NCBI GenBank assembly: GCA_020634515.1
Contig: JACKBL010000004.1
Location: 124,001 to 188,000, forward strand
Direction of reading: 5' to 3'
Origin: Ardenticatenales bacterium
GTDB taxonomy: Bacteria; Chloroflexota; Anaerolineae; Promineifilales; Promineifilaceae
DNA length: 64,000 nucleotides
In this document: piece by piece, positions 25,699 through 34,202 of the stretch
Layout: every line of letters starts with the position of its first letter
Position numbering within the stretch: the stretch's first letter is position 1
Program-made: the position numbers and the translations under genes
The notes under the pieces: generated by a model
The model's database searches: none
What the model was told of the DNA's origin: nothing
What the model saw: the letters and a program-made list of their open reading frames with translations, nothing else

Positions 25699-25747
25699 GA
25701 CCGACGATGAAATAAAGTGCGAAGTTGCATCGTCAGTTTGAAGGAAC
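25699..25747. repeat. GACGATG..CATCGTC interspersed repeat, partial copy
   Basis: CGACGATGAAATAAAGTGCG followed by TTGCATCGTCAGTTTGAAGGAAC. Fuller copies lie at 29713-29801 and 43873-43964. Confidence 0.7.
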
Positions 25748-26101
25748 GGTTTGATGGATAGTCCAAAGCTGCTATTGGGCGAACCCTAAGCCAGGTTGGA
25801 CCAATTTTCTGATGTAAATCAAATTGGGGGACGGAGGCGAATGATGGGGGAGAGCCAACTGCTCGCAGGCTCTTTTGGCCTCTGGTTGCCGACCGCGGAA
25901 AAATATCGAGGCCTTCCCCGCAGCGGGCGCCACAGGGAAGGCCTCCAGGGAGCCATAAGCGGGATGGTCTGATAGCGGGCGCTACCAGGGAGTTCCATCC
26001 CTTTGGGGGAGCCACTTGCATTATAGAGAATAGTGATGGGGAAGAACAATATCAGAATGGGGTACTTTAGTACTGTTTTGTGTTGAATTTTATTGTTTTT
26101 T
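25748..26101. other. Intergenic region without gene
   Basis: This stretch has no supported gene. It holds a degenerate TTGGACCAATTTTCT/AAATTGG fragment of the GTAAC-ended repeat family (25797-25829) and a hairpin with arms GGCCTTCCC (from 25910) and GGGAAGGCC (ending 25944). An AT-rich end leads into the next repeat. Confidence 0.5.
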
Positions 26102-26196
26102 GTGACTAATATCGCTCTCTGGAGATTGGCCCAATTTCACGCGCTCAATGGTCTTTTTCACCAGCGCAAATGGGTCCAATCTGGCTTGGCAGTTAC
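26102..26196. repeat. GTAAC-ended palindromic repeat
   Basis: Contains CGCTCTCTGGAGATTGG, CCAATTTCACGCGCTCAATGG and GGTCCAATCTGGCTTGGCAGTTAC in the order of the copies at 20924 and 22200. The left terminus has decayed (GTGACTAATAT). Confidence 0.8.
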
Positions 26197-26278
26197 TTTT
26201 TTCAAATAGTGCTTCCGCCGCGGTGCGGAGACCGGTCCGGTCGCCTGGAAGTGTCGTTCCCTTTTCTTACGGGAGGGG

Positions 26279-27694
26279 TCAGGGGGAGAATGCCGGCATT
26301 TCCAACTCAAACACCGTCCCCTCCGCCAGCTTACTCCGCACCCAGATACGCCCCCCATGCGCCTCCACCAACGACCTGGCTATCGCCAATCCCAATCCAG
26401 ATTCCCCCCCATCCTCCTGGCGCGACTGGTCCGCCCGATAAAAACGGTCAAAAATGTGAGGCAGATGCTCCGGCGCAATCCCACTGCCATTGTCCGCCAC
26501 CTGTAGCCGCACCTGACCGTTGACGTTGGACGCCCCCAGGCGGATGACGCCGCCCACATCCGTGTAGCGCAGCGCGTTGCTCACCAGATTGCCCAACACC
26601 TGCGCCATGCGCTCCTCATCGACCTGCACCAGGGGCAGGTCCGGCTCCGTCGCCACTTCCAGCGTCACCCTTTTCTGCTCCGCCTGATAGAAATACGCAT
26701 TCGCCGTTCGTTGCAAGAGAGTGGATGCCGGCATCACTTGTAAATACAACTCCAGTTCCCCCGCATCCGCCCGCGCCAGCGTATGCAAGTCCGTCACCAA
26801 ATGCTGCAAATGCTCCACCTCCTGATAAATCGTGCGCAGCCGCGCCGGCGTCGGCGGCAGCACCCCTTCCTGCATAGACTCCAGATAACCCGCGATCACC
26901 GTCAGCGGCGTGCGCAAGTCGTGGGCGATGTCCGCCGTCATCTGGCGGCGCACCTCATTGGCGCGCACCAGGTCCGCGCTCATCTGGTTAAACGTCTCCG
27001 CCAACTGCCCTAACTCGTCCCGCGTCCGCACCGTCACTTGCTGCGCCAACTCTCCCGCGCGCATCGCCTGCGCCGCCCGCGTCAATTCGCGAATCGGGCG
27101 CAGCAACGGGCGCGTCAGCAGCACCCCCAGCAGCGCCGCGACCGCCAATGCCCCCAACGTTGCCTGCAACAGCGCCTGATTCGTACGCTGCAAATACGCC
27201 GCTTCCTCGGCCCGCAGCCCTAGCGGGCGCACGTTCGCGTCGATGATCGTGGCTATTTGCGTTCCCTCCAGCAGCACGGGTGTGCCCTGCGCCAGAATCG
27301 TCTCCGAAACGATCTCCCCGATGCGGTAGTTTGGCGGGAGCGGCAGCAGCGCCCGGCCCTCCGCGTTGGCAATGGCATAACGGCCTCGTGGTGCATTAGA
27401 TGCCGGCATTGGCTGCCCCGGCGCACCAGGATCAGGGGGAAGCGGAGCGGGACCTGGCGGATACTGCTGGCGAATATACCGTTCCAACCCGTCCCAGGAA
27501 CCGACACGCTCATAATAGTTGACCAGTTCCTCGGCCAGCAAAGCGTGCTCCTGTTCGATAATCAACGACTGCAATTGACTCACACTCATCTGGCGAATGG
27601 CGAATACAACCAGTGCCGCCACCGTGAGCGAGACGAGCATCAAAGCCAGAATAAATTTCCACGCCAGCGAGGTGCGTATCATCATCTTATTCAT
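26279..27694 (-). CDS. Sensor histidine kinase with periplasmic domain
   Basis: A 471-residue kinase. Membrane helix 1 (about 11-31) is followed by a periplasmic domain of about 130 residues with a proline-rich loop (PPGPAPLPPDPGAPGQPMP). Helix 2 (about 172-192) leads to HAMP (about 193-245), HisKA with IAHDLRTPLTVIAGYLESM, and HATPase_c with NLVSNALRY, VADNGSGI, FDRFYRAD and SGLGLAIAR. The start ATG at 27694 overlaps the end of the regulator gene by eight bases, so the pair is coupled. This is a CpxA/BaeS-like architecture; the ligand is unknown. Confidence 0.92.
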   Translation of the reverse strand: MNKMMIRTSLAWKFILALMLVSLTVAALVVFAIRQMSVSQLQSLIIEQEHALLAEELVNYYERVGSWDGLERYIRQQYPPGPAPLPPDPGAPGQPMPASNAPRGRYAIANAEGRALLPLPPNYRIGEIVSETILAQGTPVLLEGTQIATIIDANVRPLGLRAEEAAYLQRTNQALLQATLGALAVAALLGVLLTRPLLRPIRELTRAAQAMRAGELAQQVTVRTRDELGQLAETFNQMSADLVRANEVRRQMTADIAHDLRTPLTVIAGYLESMQEGVLPPTPARLRTIYQEVEHLQHLVTDLHTLARADAGELELYLQVMPASTLLQRTANAYFYQAEQKRVTLEVATEPDLPLVQVDEERMAQVLGNLVSNALRYTDVGGVIRLGASNVNGQVRLQVADNGSGIAPEHLPHIFDRFYRADQSRQEDGGESGLGLAIARSLVEAHGGRIWVRSKLAEGTVFELEMPAFSP

Positions 27695-28370
27695 CCTGGC
27701 AAAAACGGTAACCAATGCCAAAGACGGTTTCAATGTATCGTGGTTTGGCCGGATCAGGTTCGATCTTCGTGCGCAGGTTGCGAATGTGGACGTTGATGGT
27801 GCGTTCCAGGCCGGTGTAGCCGATGTCCACCAGGTCGTTGAGCAGCATCTCCCGCGTGAAGGCCCGCCCCGGCGCGCTCATCAACGTTGCCAGCAGCGTA
27901 AACTCCGTGGGCGTCAAGGACACAGCCGCGCCATCAACGGTCACGGTGTAGCCGTTCTTGTCCAACACCACGCCGCCGATCTGCATCCGCCCCCGGTTCG
28001 TCGTTTCCTGCCCCACGCGCCGCAGCAAAGCATGAATGCGCGCCACCAGTTCACGCAGGCGAAACGGCTTCGTCACGTAATCATCCGCTCCCAATTCCAG
28101 GCCAATCACCGCGTCAGTTTCCTCGTTGCGTGCCGTAATCACGATCACAGGCGTGTTGGCTTCGCGCCGATGGTGGGTGATGAACTGGTAGCCATCCATT
28201 TCCGGCATCATGATGTCCAGCAGAATGACGTCGGGATGCGCCTGGCGAGCGACGAACAAAGCCATGCGCCCATTCTCGGCGGTAACAACGCGGAACCCTT
28301 GTTCCTCAAGATATTCGCGCAGCAGCAGGCGCACGCTGGCCTTGTCATCAACAACGAGTATCGTTTGCAT
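27687..28370 (-). CDS. OmpR-family response regulator
   Basis: A 227-residue regulator with an intact receiver (D9/D10 in VVDDKAS, phosphoacceptor in VILLDIMMPEMDG, lysine in YVTKPFRLREL). The winged helix shows LTPTEFTLLATLMSAPGR, LERTINVHIRNLRTKIEP and VFGIGYRF. GGAGGG lies eight bases before the ATG at 28370. It is the first gene of an operon with the kinase at 26279-27694. Confidence 0.93.
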   Translation of the reverse strand: MQTILVVDDKASVRLLLREYLEEQGFRVVTAENGRMALFVARQAHPDVILLDIMMPEMDGYQFITHHRREANTPVIVITARNEETDAVIGLELGADDYVTKPFRLRELVARIHALLRRVGQETTNRGRMQIGGVVLDKNGYTVTVDGAAVSLTPTEFTLLATLMSAPGRAFTREMLLNDLVDIGYTGLERTINVHIRNLRTKIEPDPAKPRYIETVFGIGYRFCQDE

Positions 28371-28474
28371 AAAGATTGCCCTCCGCGGATGGGTTCGCGG
28401 CACGGCGGAAGCCGCGAATCTTGCCAGAGTATAGGCAAGCGGGGGCAGCGGAGCAACTACCCATTTGGATCACC

Positions 28475-29539
28475 CTAACCATTGCGGCGCGGCGCGCCTC
28501 CCTGGGGCGGCAGGCCTCCTGGCGGCGGCGCGCCTCCCTGGAGTGGCCCTCCGCTTTGAGGCGATTGTCCGCCCTGGTTGGGCAGTGTCCCTTGCGGCAG
28601 CGTTCCGCCCTGGGGCGGGTTGTTGCCGCCGCCGGCCGCTTGTTGCGTCACCGTGCCGTGATAGCAGCCCATGAAGTAGGGGAAGGTGTCCGTGGCGAAG
28701 TAGGCATAGGAGCCGTCGGCGAAGGCCAGGCCATTGCACTGGTCCAGTTCGCTCAGGCCGGGAACGTAGACGTGCTGCTCCCAGGCGTTGCTTTCGTCCG
28801 GGTTTTGCATTTCCCAACTGCTTTGCACTTCTTTGACGCTGGTGCAGGTGCTGTCGGCGCAGATGTAGGGGGCGAGGATGGGGTAACCGTCGAAGGCGTA
28901 GCCCAGCACGAGACCGACCTGTCCGTCTATCTCTGCGTAGATGCAGTCGGGGCGGGCGTGGAAGTGGTAGACGCCGCCGGGCGCGGTGTGTCCATTGCAG
29001 TAGTCGAGAATCTGGTCCAGGTATGGGTCGCGGTAGCCCGTTTGCGGCGCTTCCGTGGGACCAAAGATGACGAGGCCGTTGACGGTGATGGCGGAAGCGC
29101 CGCCCAATGGCACATCCGTGACCTGCGCCGCCGGCGTGGGATTGCGCGGCAGGGTGATGGTGATGTCTTGCGCCTGCAATTCGTTGGGGGTGATGGAGAT
29201 GAATTCAAAGTTGGGGATGTTGTTGGTGTGGATGACGACGCTGTCTTCCGTGCAAGTCACCGTGAGTTCGGGCGCGGGGTAGGCGCTGTTGGCGGGGTGG
29301 GCTTGCACGTCCTGGAAGTTGGCTGTGGGGCAGTCTGCTGTCGCCCCGGCTGCGGCGACGGTGGGCTGGGTGGTTGTTGCTGTCGCGGTGTTGGCGGCTG
29401 GTTGCGGGGCGTTTTGGGTGGTGGTGGGTTGGATGCCGGCATTTTCGTCAGCAGTGTTGCCCGGCGAAGCAGTAACGGTAGCGCCGCAAGCAGTCAGCAG
29501 CAGGCCCAGGATGAGTAAAAGAACGAGACGGCGTGTCAT
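28475..29539 (-). CDS. YHYH-domain lipoprotein
   Basis: A 354-residue lipoprotein. A signal peptide has the lipobox LLTAC, then a Thr/Ala-rich linker (about 20-75) and the YHYH domain. Diagnostic segments are NPTPAAQVTDVPLGGASAIT, ILDYCNGHTAPGGVYHFHAR (the HFH pattern) and GYAFDGYPILAPY. The last 50 residues are Gly/Pro/Gln-rich repeats (PPQGGTLPQGTLPNQGG). YHYH proteins are secreted or anchored and of unknown activity. GGAGG lies upstream of the ATG at 29539. Confidence 0.85.
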   Translation of the reverse strand: MTRRLVLLLILGLLLTACGATVTASPGNTADENAGIQPTTTQNAPQPAANTATATTTQPTVAAAGATADCPTANFQDVQAHPANSAYPAPELTVTCTEDSVVIHTNNIPNFEFISITPNELQAQDITITLPRNPTPAAQVTDVPLGGASAITVNGLVIFGPTEAPQTGYRDPYLDQILDYCNGHTAPGGVYHFHARPDCIYAEIDGQVGLVLGYAFDGYPILAPYICADSTCTSVKEVQSSWEMQNPDESNAWEQHVYVPGLSELDQCNGLAFADGSYAYFATDTFPYFMGCYHGTVTQQAAGGGNNPPQGGTLPQGTLPNQGGQSPQSGGPLQGGAPPPGGLPPQGGAPRRNG

Positions 29540-29712
29540 GAGATTTTTCCTCCGATGCGCGGACGTGATTATGCCCGCGGCGTATGCGTTGTCGTCGCGG
29601 CTCTCCGCGACCTCATGTTGGGCATTGTAGTTGAGGCGTGTCAAGGGACCGTTCAGGGGACGTTTAGATGTGGTATAGACAAGAAACCCGAAAGCTTTTG
29701 GAGACCTTTAGA

Positions 29713-29801
29713 ACTGACGATGAAATAAAGTACGGAATGGCATCGTCAGTTTGCAGGAACGATCAGTAAACAGCTTCGTTGTCTTATTTGATTTCGTTCC
29801 T
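29713..29801. repeat. GACGATG..CATCGTC interspersed repeat
   Basis: ACTGACGATGAAATAAAGTA, then GGCATCGTCAGTTTGCAGGAAC, then AAACAGCTTCGTTGTCTTAT and TTTCGTTCC. The same order of blocks occurs at 43873-43964, after the LysW-like gene. Confidence 0.8.
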
Positions 29802-29822
29802 TTCCAGTCACGATCGGATCAC

Positions 29823-29876
29823 TTGACAAAAAGAAAATATCTTAGTAACATAGGTCACTAGTAACATATGTTGCAT
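29823..29876 (+). promoter_or_regulatory. Promoter and putative PadR operator
   Basis: TTGACA and TAACAT with a 17-base spacer (29823-29851), followed by AGTAACATAGG and AGTAACATATG direct repeats and an ATGTTGC arm. The inverted ATG/CAT spacing over the -10 fits the operators typical of PadR repressors, so the gene 100 bases downstream probably regulates itself. Confidence 0.6.
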
Positions 29877-29977
29877 AGGGACTACGATTCCAGACTGGCG
29901 CGGCTTCCAAAACGGCTCCCGTCTGGAAAACCAATTTCCGTAGGCGATGGCGCCGTCAGGCGCTCCTGGAGGTCACG

Positions 29978-30520
29978 ATGACAATTAAGCAGGCTATTCT
30001 TGGTTATCTCAGTTGGAAGCCGTTGAGTGGATACGACTTGAAGAAGTTGTTCGCGGAGTCGGCGGCGATGCACTGGTCGGGCAACAGCAACCAGATTTAC
30101 CGCGCTCTGGTGGAATTGCATCAGGAAGGGTTGGTGGTGCGTGAGGTGCAGTCGCAAGAGAATTTGCCGGCACGCAAAGAATACACCATCACCCCCACAG
30201 GCCATGACGCCCTGCGTCGGTGGGTGCAATCCACCCCCGACATGCCCCAGCTACGCAACACCTTCCTGGTGCAGTTGGCCTGGGCGGACCTGCTCACTCC
30301 CGCCGAACTGGACGACCTCCTGGCGCGGTACGAGGAAGAGATGCGCGTGCAGGTGCTTATGCTACGCGAGCAGGCACAGCGCGGCCACAACGCGCCCGCC
30401 CGCACGCCACGCGAGATGGCTTTGTGGCGGGCGATTGACGAGAACTGGATTTCCTATTATGAGACGCAGCAGACCTGGGCGCACGCCACGCGCCAAAATC
30501 TGAGTCAGGCGGATTCGTGA
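29978..30520 (+). CDS. PadR-family transcriptional regulator
   Basis: A 180-residue PadR-type repressor. The winged helix (1-85) shows QAILGYLSWKPLSGYDLKKL, GNSNQIYRALVELHQEGLV and KEYTITPTGHDALRRW. A helical C-terminal domain (about 90-178, the PadR C-terminal/Vir_act_alpha type) ends the protein. GGAGG lies five bases before the ATG. Downstream, after a nested repeat, is an alpha/beta hydrolase that may be its target. Confidence 0.9.
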   Translation: MTIKQAILGYLSWKPLSGYDLKKLFAESAAMHWSGNSNQIYRALVELHQEGLVVREVQSQENLPARKEYTITPTGHDALRRWVQSTPDMPQLRNTFLVQLAWADLLTPAELDDLLARYEEEMRVQVLMLREQAQRGHNAPARTPREMALWRAIDENWISYYETQQTWAHATRQNLSQADS

Positions 30521-30533
30521 TAGGTGATTCCCA

Positions 30534-30618
30534 AGATTGGTTCATTCTCCGTAACTGCCAAGCCTGGACCAATTTTCTCTGGTGAAATTGGTCCAATCTC
30601 CAGAGAATGAACCAATCT
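30534..30618. repeat. Nested repeat: GTAAC element inside AGATTGGTTCATTCT hairpin
   Basis: AGATTGGTTCATTCTC (30534-30549) and GAGAATGAACCAATCT (30603-30618) are the arms of a hairpin that is contiguous at 47104-47136. Between them sits a GTAACTGCCAAGCCTGGACC ... GAAATTGGTCCAATCT segment of the other repeat family. Confidence 0.75.
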
Positions 30619-30652
30619 CGCCCGACGAGTTTTTTTCGCAGGAGGCAACATC

Positions 30653-31558
30653 ATGACGTACAACCCGCTTTACAAATCGGCGGCAGCCGAGCAAGCGATT
30701 ATGACCCTTTACGACGAGGCTTTGTCCCATTGGCCCGTGCCTTACCACACGCGCCTGATCCCGACGCGCCACGGAGACACCTTCGTCATCGCCTGCGGGG
30801 ACGAGGGCGCGCCGCCCCTTGTCCTGCTGCATGGCGCGGGCACAAACTCGGCCATCTGGATCGGCGATGTGGCCCAGTATAGCCAACGCTACCGCGTTTA
30901 CGCAGTAGACCTGTTGGGCGAGGCAGGCAAGAGCGCGCCCAATCGTCCCCCCTGGGAGACACCCACCTACGCCGAGTGGCTGGCGGACGTGCTGGACGCG
31001 CTGGCGGTCGAACAGGCAACGTTGGTGGGGATTTCTCAGGGCGGCTGGACGGCGCTGAAGTTTGGCGTGGCGCAGCCGGAGCGCGTGACGAGCCTGGCGC
31101 TGCTCTGCCCCGGCGGCGTGACGGCGGATCGGATGTCGTTTCTGCTTCGCGCCGTGGTCTATTCGCTGTTGGGTCGGTGGGGCGTGCGCCGCATGATCCG
31201 CCTCCTTTATGCCCAACAGCCCATTCCGGCAGGGGTGGAGGAGGTCTTCACGGCGGTGATGAAGGGCTTTAACGCTCGCCTGGGTGTGCTACCTTTGTTC
31301 ACGGATGCGGAACTGGCGCGGTTGCGGATGCCCGTGCTGCTGTTGGGTGGCGACCAGGATGCACTGCGGGATATGGCGGCGATTGCCGCTCGCCTGCATC
31401 GGCATCTGCCCCGGCTGACGGTTTCCATCATTCCCGGCGCGGGGCACGCCCTGGTGGACACAGTGGATAGGGTGATGGGATTTTTGTCTGAAATCGAGCT
31501 TCCGGGAAGGTTTCTTGAGAGTCGTCATTCACGGCCACCTTCCCGGAAACTGTTTTGA
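30653..31558 (+). CDS. Alpha/beta hydrolase
   Basis: A 301-residue alpha/beta-hydrolase. It has the oxyanion region LVLLHGAGTNSAIW, nucleophile elbow VGISQGGWTAL, acid in LGGDQDAL and histidine in IPGAGHALVDTV. The core ends at about residue 280 (VMGFLSEI). The last 20 codons and the stop come from the first unit of the 81-bp tandem repeat that begins at 31496, so the native C-terminus has been replaced by repeat-encoded residues. AGGAGG lies upstream of the ATG. Substrate unknown. Confidence 0.88.
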   Translation: MTYNPLYKSAAAEQAIMTLYDEALSHWPVPYHTRLIPTRHGDTFVIACGDEGAPPLVLLHGAGTNSAIWIGDVAQYSQRYRVYAVDLLGEAGKSAPNRPPWETPTYAEWLADVLDALAVEQATLVGISQGGWTALKFGVAQPERVTSLALLCPGGVTADRMSFLLRAVVYSLLGRWGVRRMIRLLYAQQPIPAGVEEVFTAVMKGFNARLGVLPLFTDAELARLRMPVLLLGGDQDALRDMAAIAARLHRHLPRLTVSIIPGAGHALVDTVDRVMGFLSEIELPGRFLESRHSRPPSRKLF

Positions 31559-31850
31559 TGCCTTTTGCCTGAGAGCGAGCTTCCGGGAAGGTTTCTTGAG
31601 AGCTGCCATTCACGGCCACCTTCCCGGAAGCTGTTTTGATGCCTTTTGCCTGAGAGCGAGCTTCCGGGAAGGTTTCTTGAGAGCTGCCATTCACGGCCAC
31701 CTTCCCGGAAGCTGTTTTGATGCCTTTTGCCTGAGAGCGAGCTTCCGGGAAGGTTTCTTGAGAGCTGCCATTCACGGCCACCTTCCCGGAAGCTGTTTTG
31801 ATGCCCTTTGCCTGAAATCGACCTTCCGGGAAGGTTTCCCGTTCCATGTC
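31496..31850. repeat. 81-bp tandem repeat, four full units and a partial fifth
   Basis: Unit starts at 31496, 31577, 31658, 31739 and 31820. Each unit begins GAGCTTCCGGGAAGGTTTC and holds the inverted partner CCACCTTCCCGGAAGCTG about 40 bases on, ending TTTTGATGCCTTTTGCCTGA. Units 2-4 are practically identical. The period is a multiple of three, so both strands stay open; I regard the resulting 27-residue repeat frames as by-products. Dispersed single units occur at 1984 and 5707. Confidence 0.9.
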
Positions 31851-32026
31851 CCCCTGCCCTGTTTGCTGACTCGCGCCGACCACATCACTCTTCTACGTCT
31901 TCTTCACCACTGCTTCATACCTTACCGCTATTCTCCAGATGACGGTGGCTGAACGCATCAGGCACCGTCATCAATCAAGTGGAAACGGCGTGACCAACTG
32001 GGCATGCCCTTTGATGGAGCAACCTC

Positions 32027-32821
32027 ATGACAAAGCATCTTTCAATTATAATCTTCTTGTTGTTGGCCACTGTTATCGTCGCCTGTGCCAGTGAATCTCC
32101 CGTTGCGACCACAGCCACGGCCCCGGCTGCTACAAATCCTCCGCCCACCGAGCCGGCCAGTAGTCCCACGCCAGTTGTGCCAACCGTCGTTCCCGTTGCG
32201 CAGCCGGTCGCGGGTGACGACGTTATGACGGTAGGCGACGAGGGAGATACGACTGTGGATACAACTTCTTTAGACAACGTGCTCAGTCAACAAGATTCAA
32301 TGGCGCTGAATGAGCAAGAGGTGGCCGATTTGCTCTTTATGCGCGAAGAAGAAAAACTGGCCCACGACGTTTACCTGACTTTGTATGAACAGTGGGGTTT
32401 GCGTATCTTTCAAAATATCGCCAACAGCGAGTTGACACATACCGAAGCTATCAGAACGCTACTGGTGCGGTATGATTTGGCTGACCCGGCTCTGGACAGG
32501 GCTGTGGGTGTTTTCGCCAATGAGGGTCTCCAGGCGCTGTATGACCAATTGGTGGCCCAGGGAAGCCAGTCACTTGTCGCGGCTTTGCAGGTTGGTGCGA
32601 CCATTGAGGATTTGGATATTGTCGATCTGCAAAATGCCGTTGCCAGAACCGATAACGCGGATATTGTTCTGGTTTACGAGAATCTGATGAAAGGTTCTCG
32701 CAATCACCTGCGCGCTTTTATTGCCACGTTGCAAAAGCAAAACGGGGAATATCAACCACAATACCTTGACCAGGCCGCTTACGAAGCCATTATCAGTTCG
32801 CCGATGGAGCGTGGTAAGTAG
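32027..32821 (+). CDS. DUF2202 ferritin-like lipoprotein
   Basis: A 264-residue lipoprotein: signal peptide with lipobox IVAC, a low-complexity Ala/Thr/Pro/Val linker (about 21-70), then a DUF2202 domain (about 90-258). The domain holds FMREEEKLAHDVYLTLYEQW, SELTHTEAIRTLLVRY and KGSRNHLRAFIATLQKQ. These conserved Glu/His residues (EEEKLAHD, SELTHTE, RNHLR) are the di-metal ligands expected of a ferritin-like four-helix bundle. GGAG stands ahead of the ATG. Its physiological role is unknown. Confidence 0.87.
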   Translation: MTKHLSIIIFLLLATVIVACASESPVATTATAPAATNPPPTEPASSPTPVVPTVVPVAQPVAGDDVMTVGDEGDTTVDTTSLDNVLSQQDSMALNEQEVADLLFMREEEKLAHDVYLTLYEQWGLRIFQNIANSELTHTEAIRTLLVRYDLADPALDRAVGVFANEGLQALYDQLVAQGSQSLVAALQVGATIEDLDIVDLQNAVARTDNADIVLVYENLMKGSRNHLRAFIATLQKQNGEYQPQYLDQAAYEAIISSPMERGK

Positions 32822-32889
32822 GCGGGTTTTCGCGGATGCCGGCACGAAGGGTGCGTCCGTTCATTCCAAACTTGTTAACGGATGCGCCC

Positions 32890-34017
32890 TTAGGCGTAAC
32901 GCGCTTTCATGCCGAAAAGGGGACGTACTAATTTGATGCGTCTGAGGATTTCGTAGAGGAGGAGGCTGATGGCGAAAGTGCCGGCATTTAACAAAATCCA
33001 CTTAGGAAATGCCGGCAGCGACAAAGGGAGAAGGAAGTACGCCAGCACAAACTGCGTTGGTAAATGGACAATATACACCGGATAGACCGCTGCGCTGAAA
33101 TAGCGCAGACGGGGAGACGGCTTATTGAGATAGTGGGCGCCAAAACCCAGAAATGCCAACATCCAGAGCATGGACTCTACGGCAACCAACCACCCGACCT
33201 CCATTTCCAGCCAAAACGTAAAGACAAACAACCGCATCAAAAACAGCAAAAACGCCGCTATCAGCACAACCCAGCGCATTTTCTCCGCCGCCGGCCAGAA
33301 AGCATCCTGCACCGAAATGATCAGGAAGCCGATAAAAAAGCAAACCAGGCCCAGCCAGAAACCATGCGCCGGCACGTAGAGGCCATCTGGACTGAAGCCC
33401 CACTGATAGGTCACAAATGAATCTGGCCTGGTTAACGCTGCTTCCAGGACAAGCGGTAGCACCAGGACCACAATCCCGCCCGCATGGCTGAATAATCTGG
33501 ACAGAAAGCGGAACAGGGCATTGTGCGGGCGATTCTTTAGATAAGTCAGTAGCGGCAACAAGAGCAAGACGTACACGAAAATGTTCCCCAAGAACCAGAG
33601 ATGTCCGGCATTGGGCGTGTAGGCGATTTCCTGTTCATAATACTTCTGGAAAAAATAGGCGCTGATGGGGGCAATGCAAAATACGCAGAAAACAAACGGA
33701 ACGAGAATACGAATCGTTCGATCTTGCAGCAAATCTTGCCAGTTGCGTCGCGCCAAAGCAAAGCGAACGCCCATGCCGGAAATCACAAAGACGATGGGAA
33801 TGCGCCAGACGTTGAGCATCATCATGACCAACCACAACCCTTCCAGCGGCTGCTCATTTTGAGGGAAACCGACGTAGACGCCCCAGGGTTGAAAACTGAC
33901 GGTTACGTGATAAACAATGAGCAAAGCCAGGGCCAGGGTCCGCAACCAATCAACGTCGTGGCGACGATGGTCGGTGACGGTTGCGGGCGCGACTGTCGCC
34001 ATGTTTTCCGATTGCAT
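32890..34017 (-). CDS. Acyltransferase 3 family membrane protein
   Basis: A 375-residue protein with about ten membrane helices and the OafA-like start DVDWLRTLALALLIVYHVTV, which includes the conserved histidine. It continues with VFVISGMGVRFALARR, DRTIRILVPFVF and GHLWFLGNIFVYVLLLLPLL. Members transfer acyl groups to polysaccharides, lipids or other envelope molecules. The ATG at 34017 has GGAGGG seven bases upstream. It is not linked to sugar-synthesis genes here, so its target is unknown. Confidence 0.88.
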   Translation of the reverse strand: MQSENMATVAPATVTDHRRHDVDWLRTLALALLIVYHVTVSFQPWGVYVGFPQNEQPLEGLWLVMMMLNVWRIPIVFVISGMGVRFALARRNWQDLLQDRTIRILVPFVFCVFCIAPISAYFFQKYYEQEIAYTPNAGHLWFLGNIFVYVLLLLPLLTYLKNRPHNALFRFLSRLFSHAGGIVVLVLPLVLEAALTRPDSFVTYQWGFSPDGLYVPAHGFWLGLVCFFIGFLIISVQDAFWPAAEKMRWVVLIAAFLLFLMRLFVFTFWLEMEVGWLVAVESMLWMLAFLGFGAHYLNKPSPRLRYFSAAVYPVYIVHLPTQFVLAYFLLPLSLPAFPKWILLNAGTFAISLLLYEILRRIKLVRPLFGMKARYA

Positions 34018-34202
34018 GAATCTTCCCTCCGTATGATAAAGGCGGCAACTGCGCGGCAATTGTATCAGCCATCCTCAATCCGGGCGGTGGAGACAGGCGG
34101 GAGACAGCGGGTTGGTCATCATCTACATGACATCCCGCCTTTCCCGCCCCTGCGTGAAACGTCGCAAGTCGCGCCAGTCTTCTTGAGTGGGGCGCGGATG
34201 GT

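Noticed and set aside
31428..31952. Two frames, one per strand, with 27-residue repeats
   Set aside because: The 81-bp repeat period is divisible by three, so all frames without a stop in one unit stay open; no start signal and no homology.
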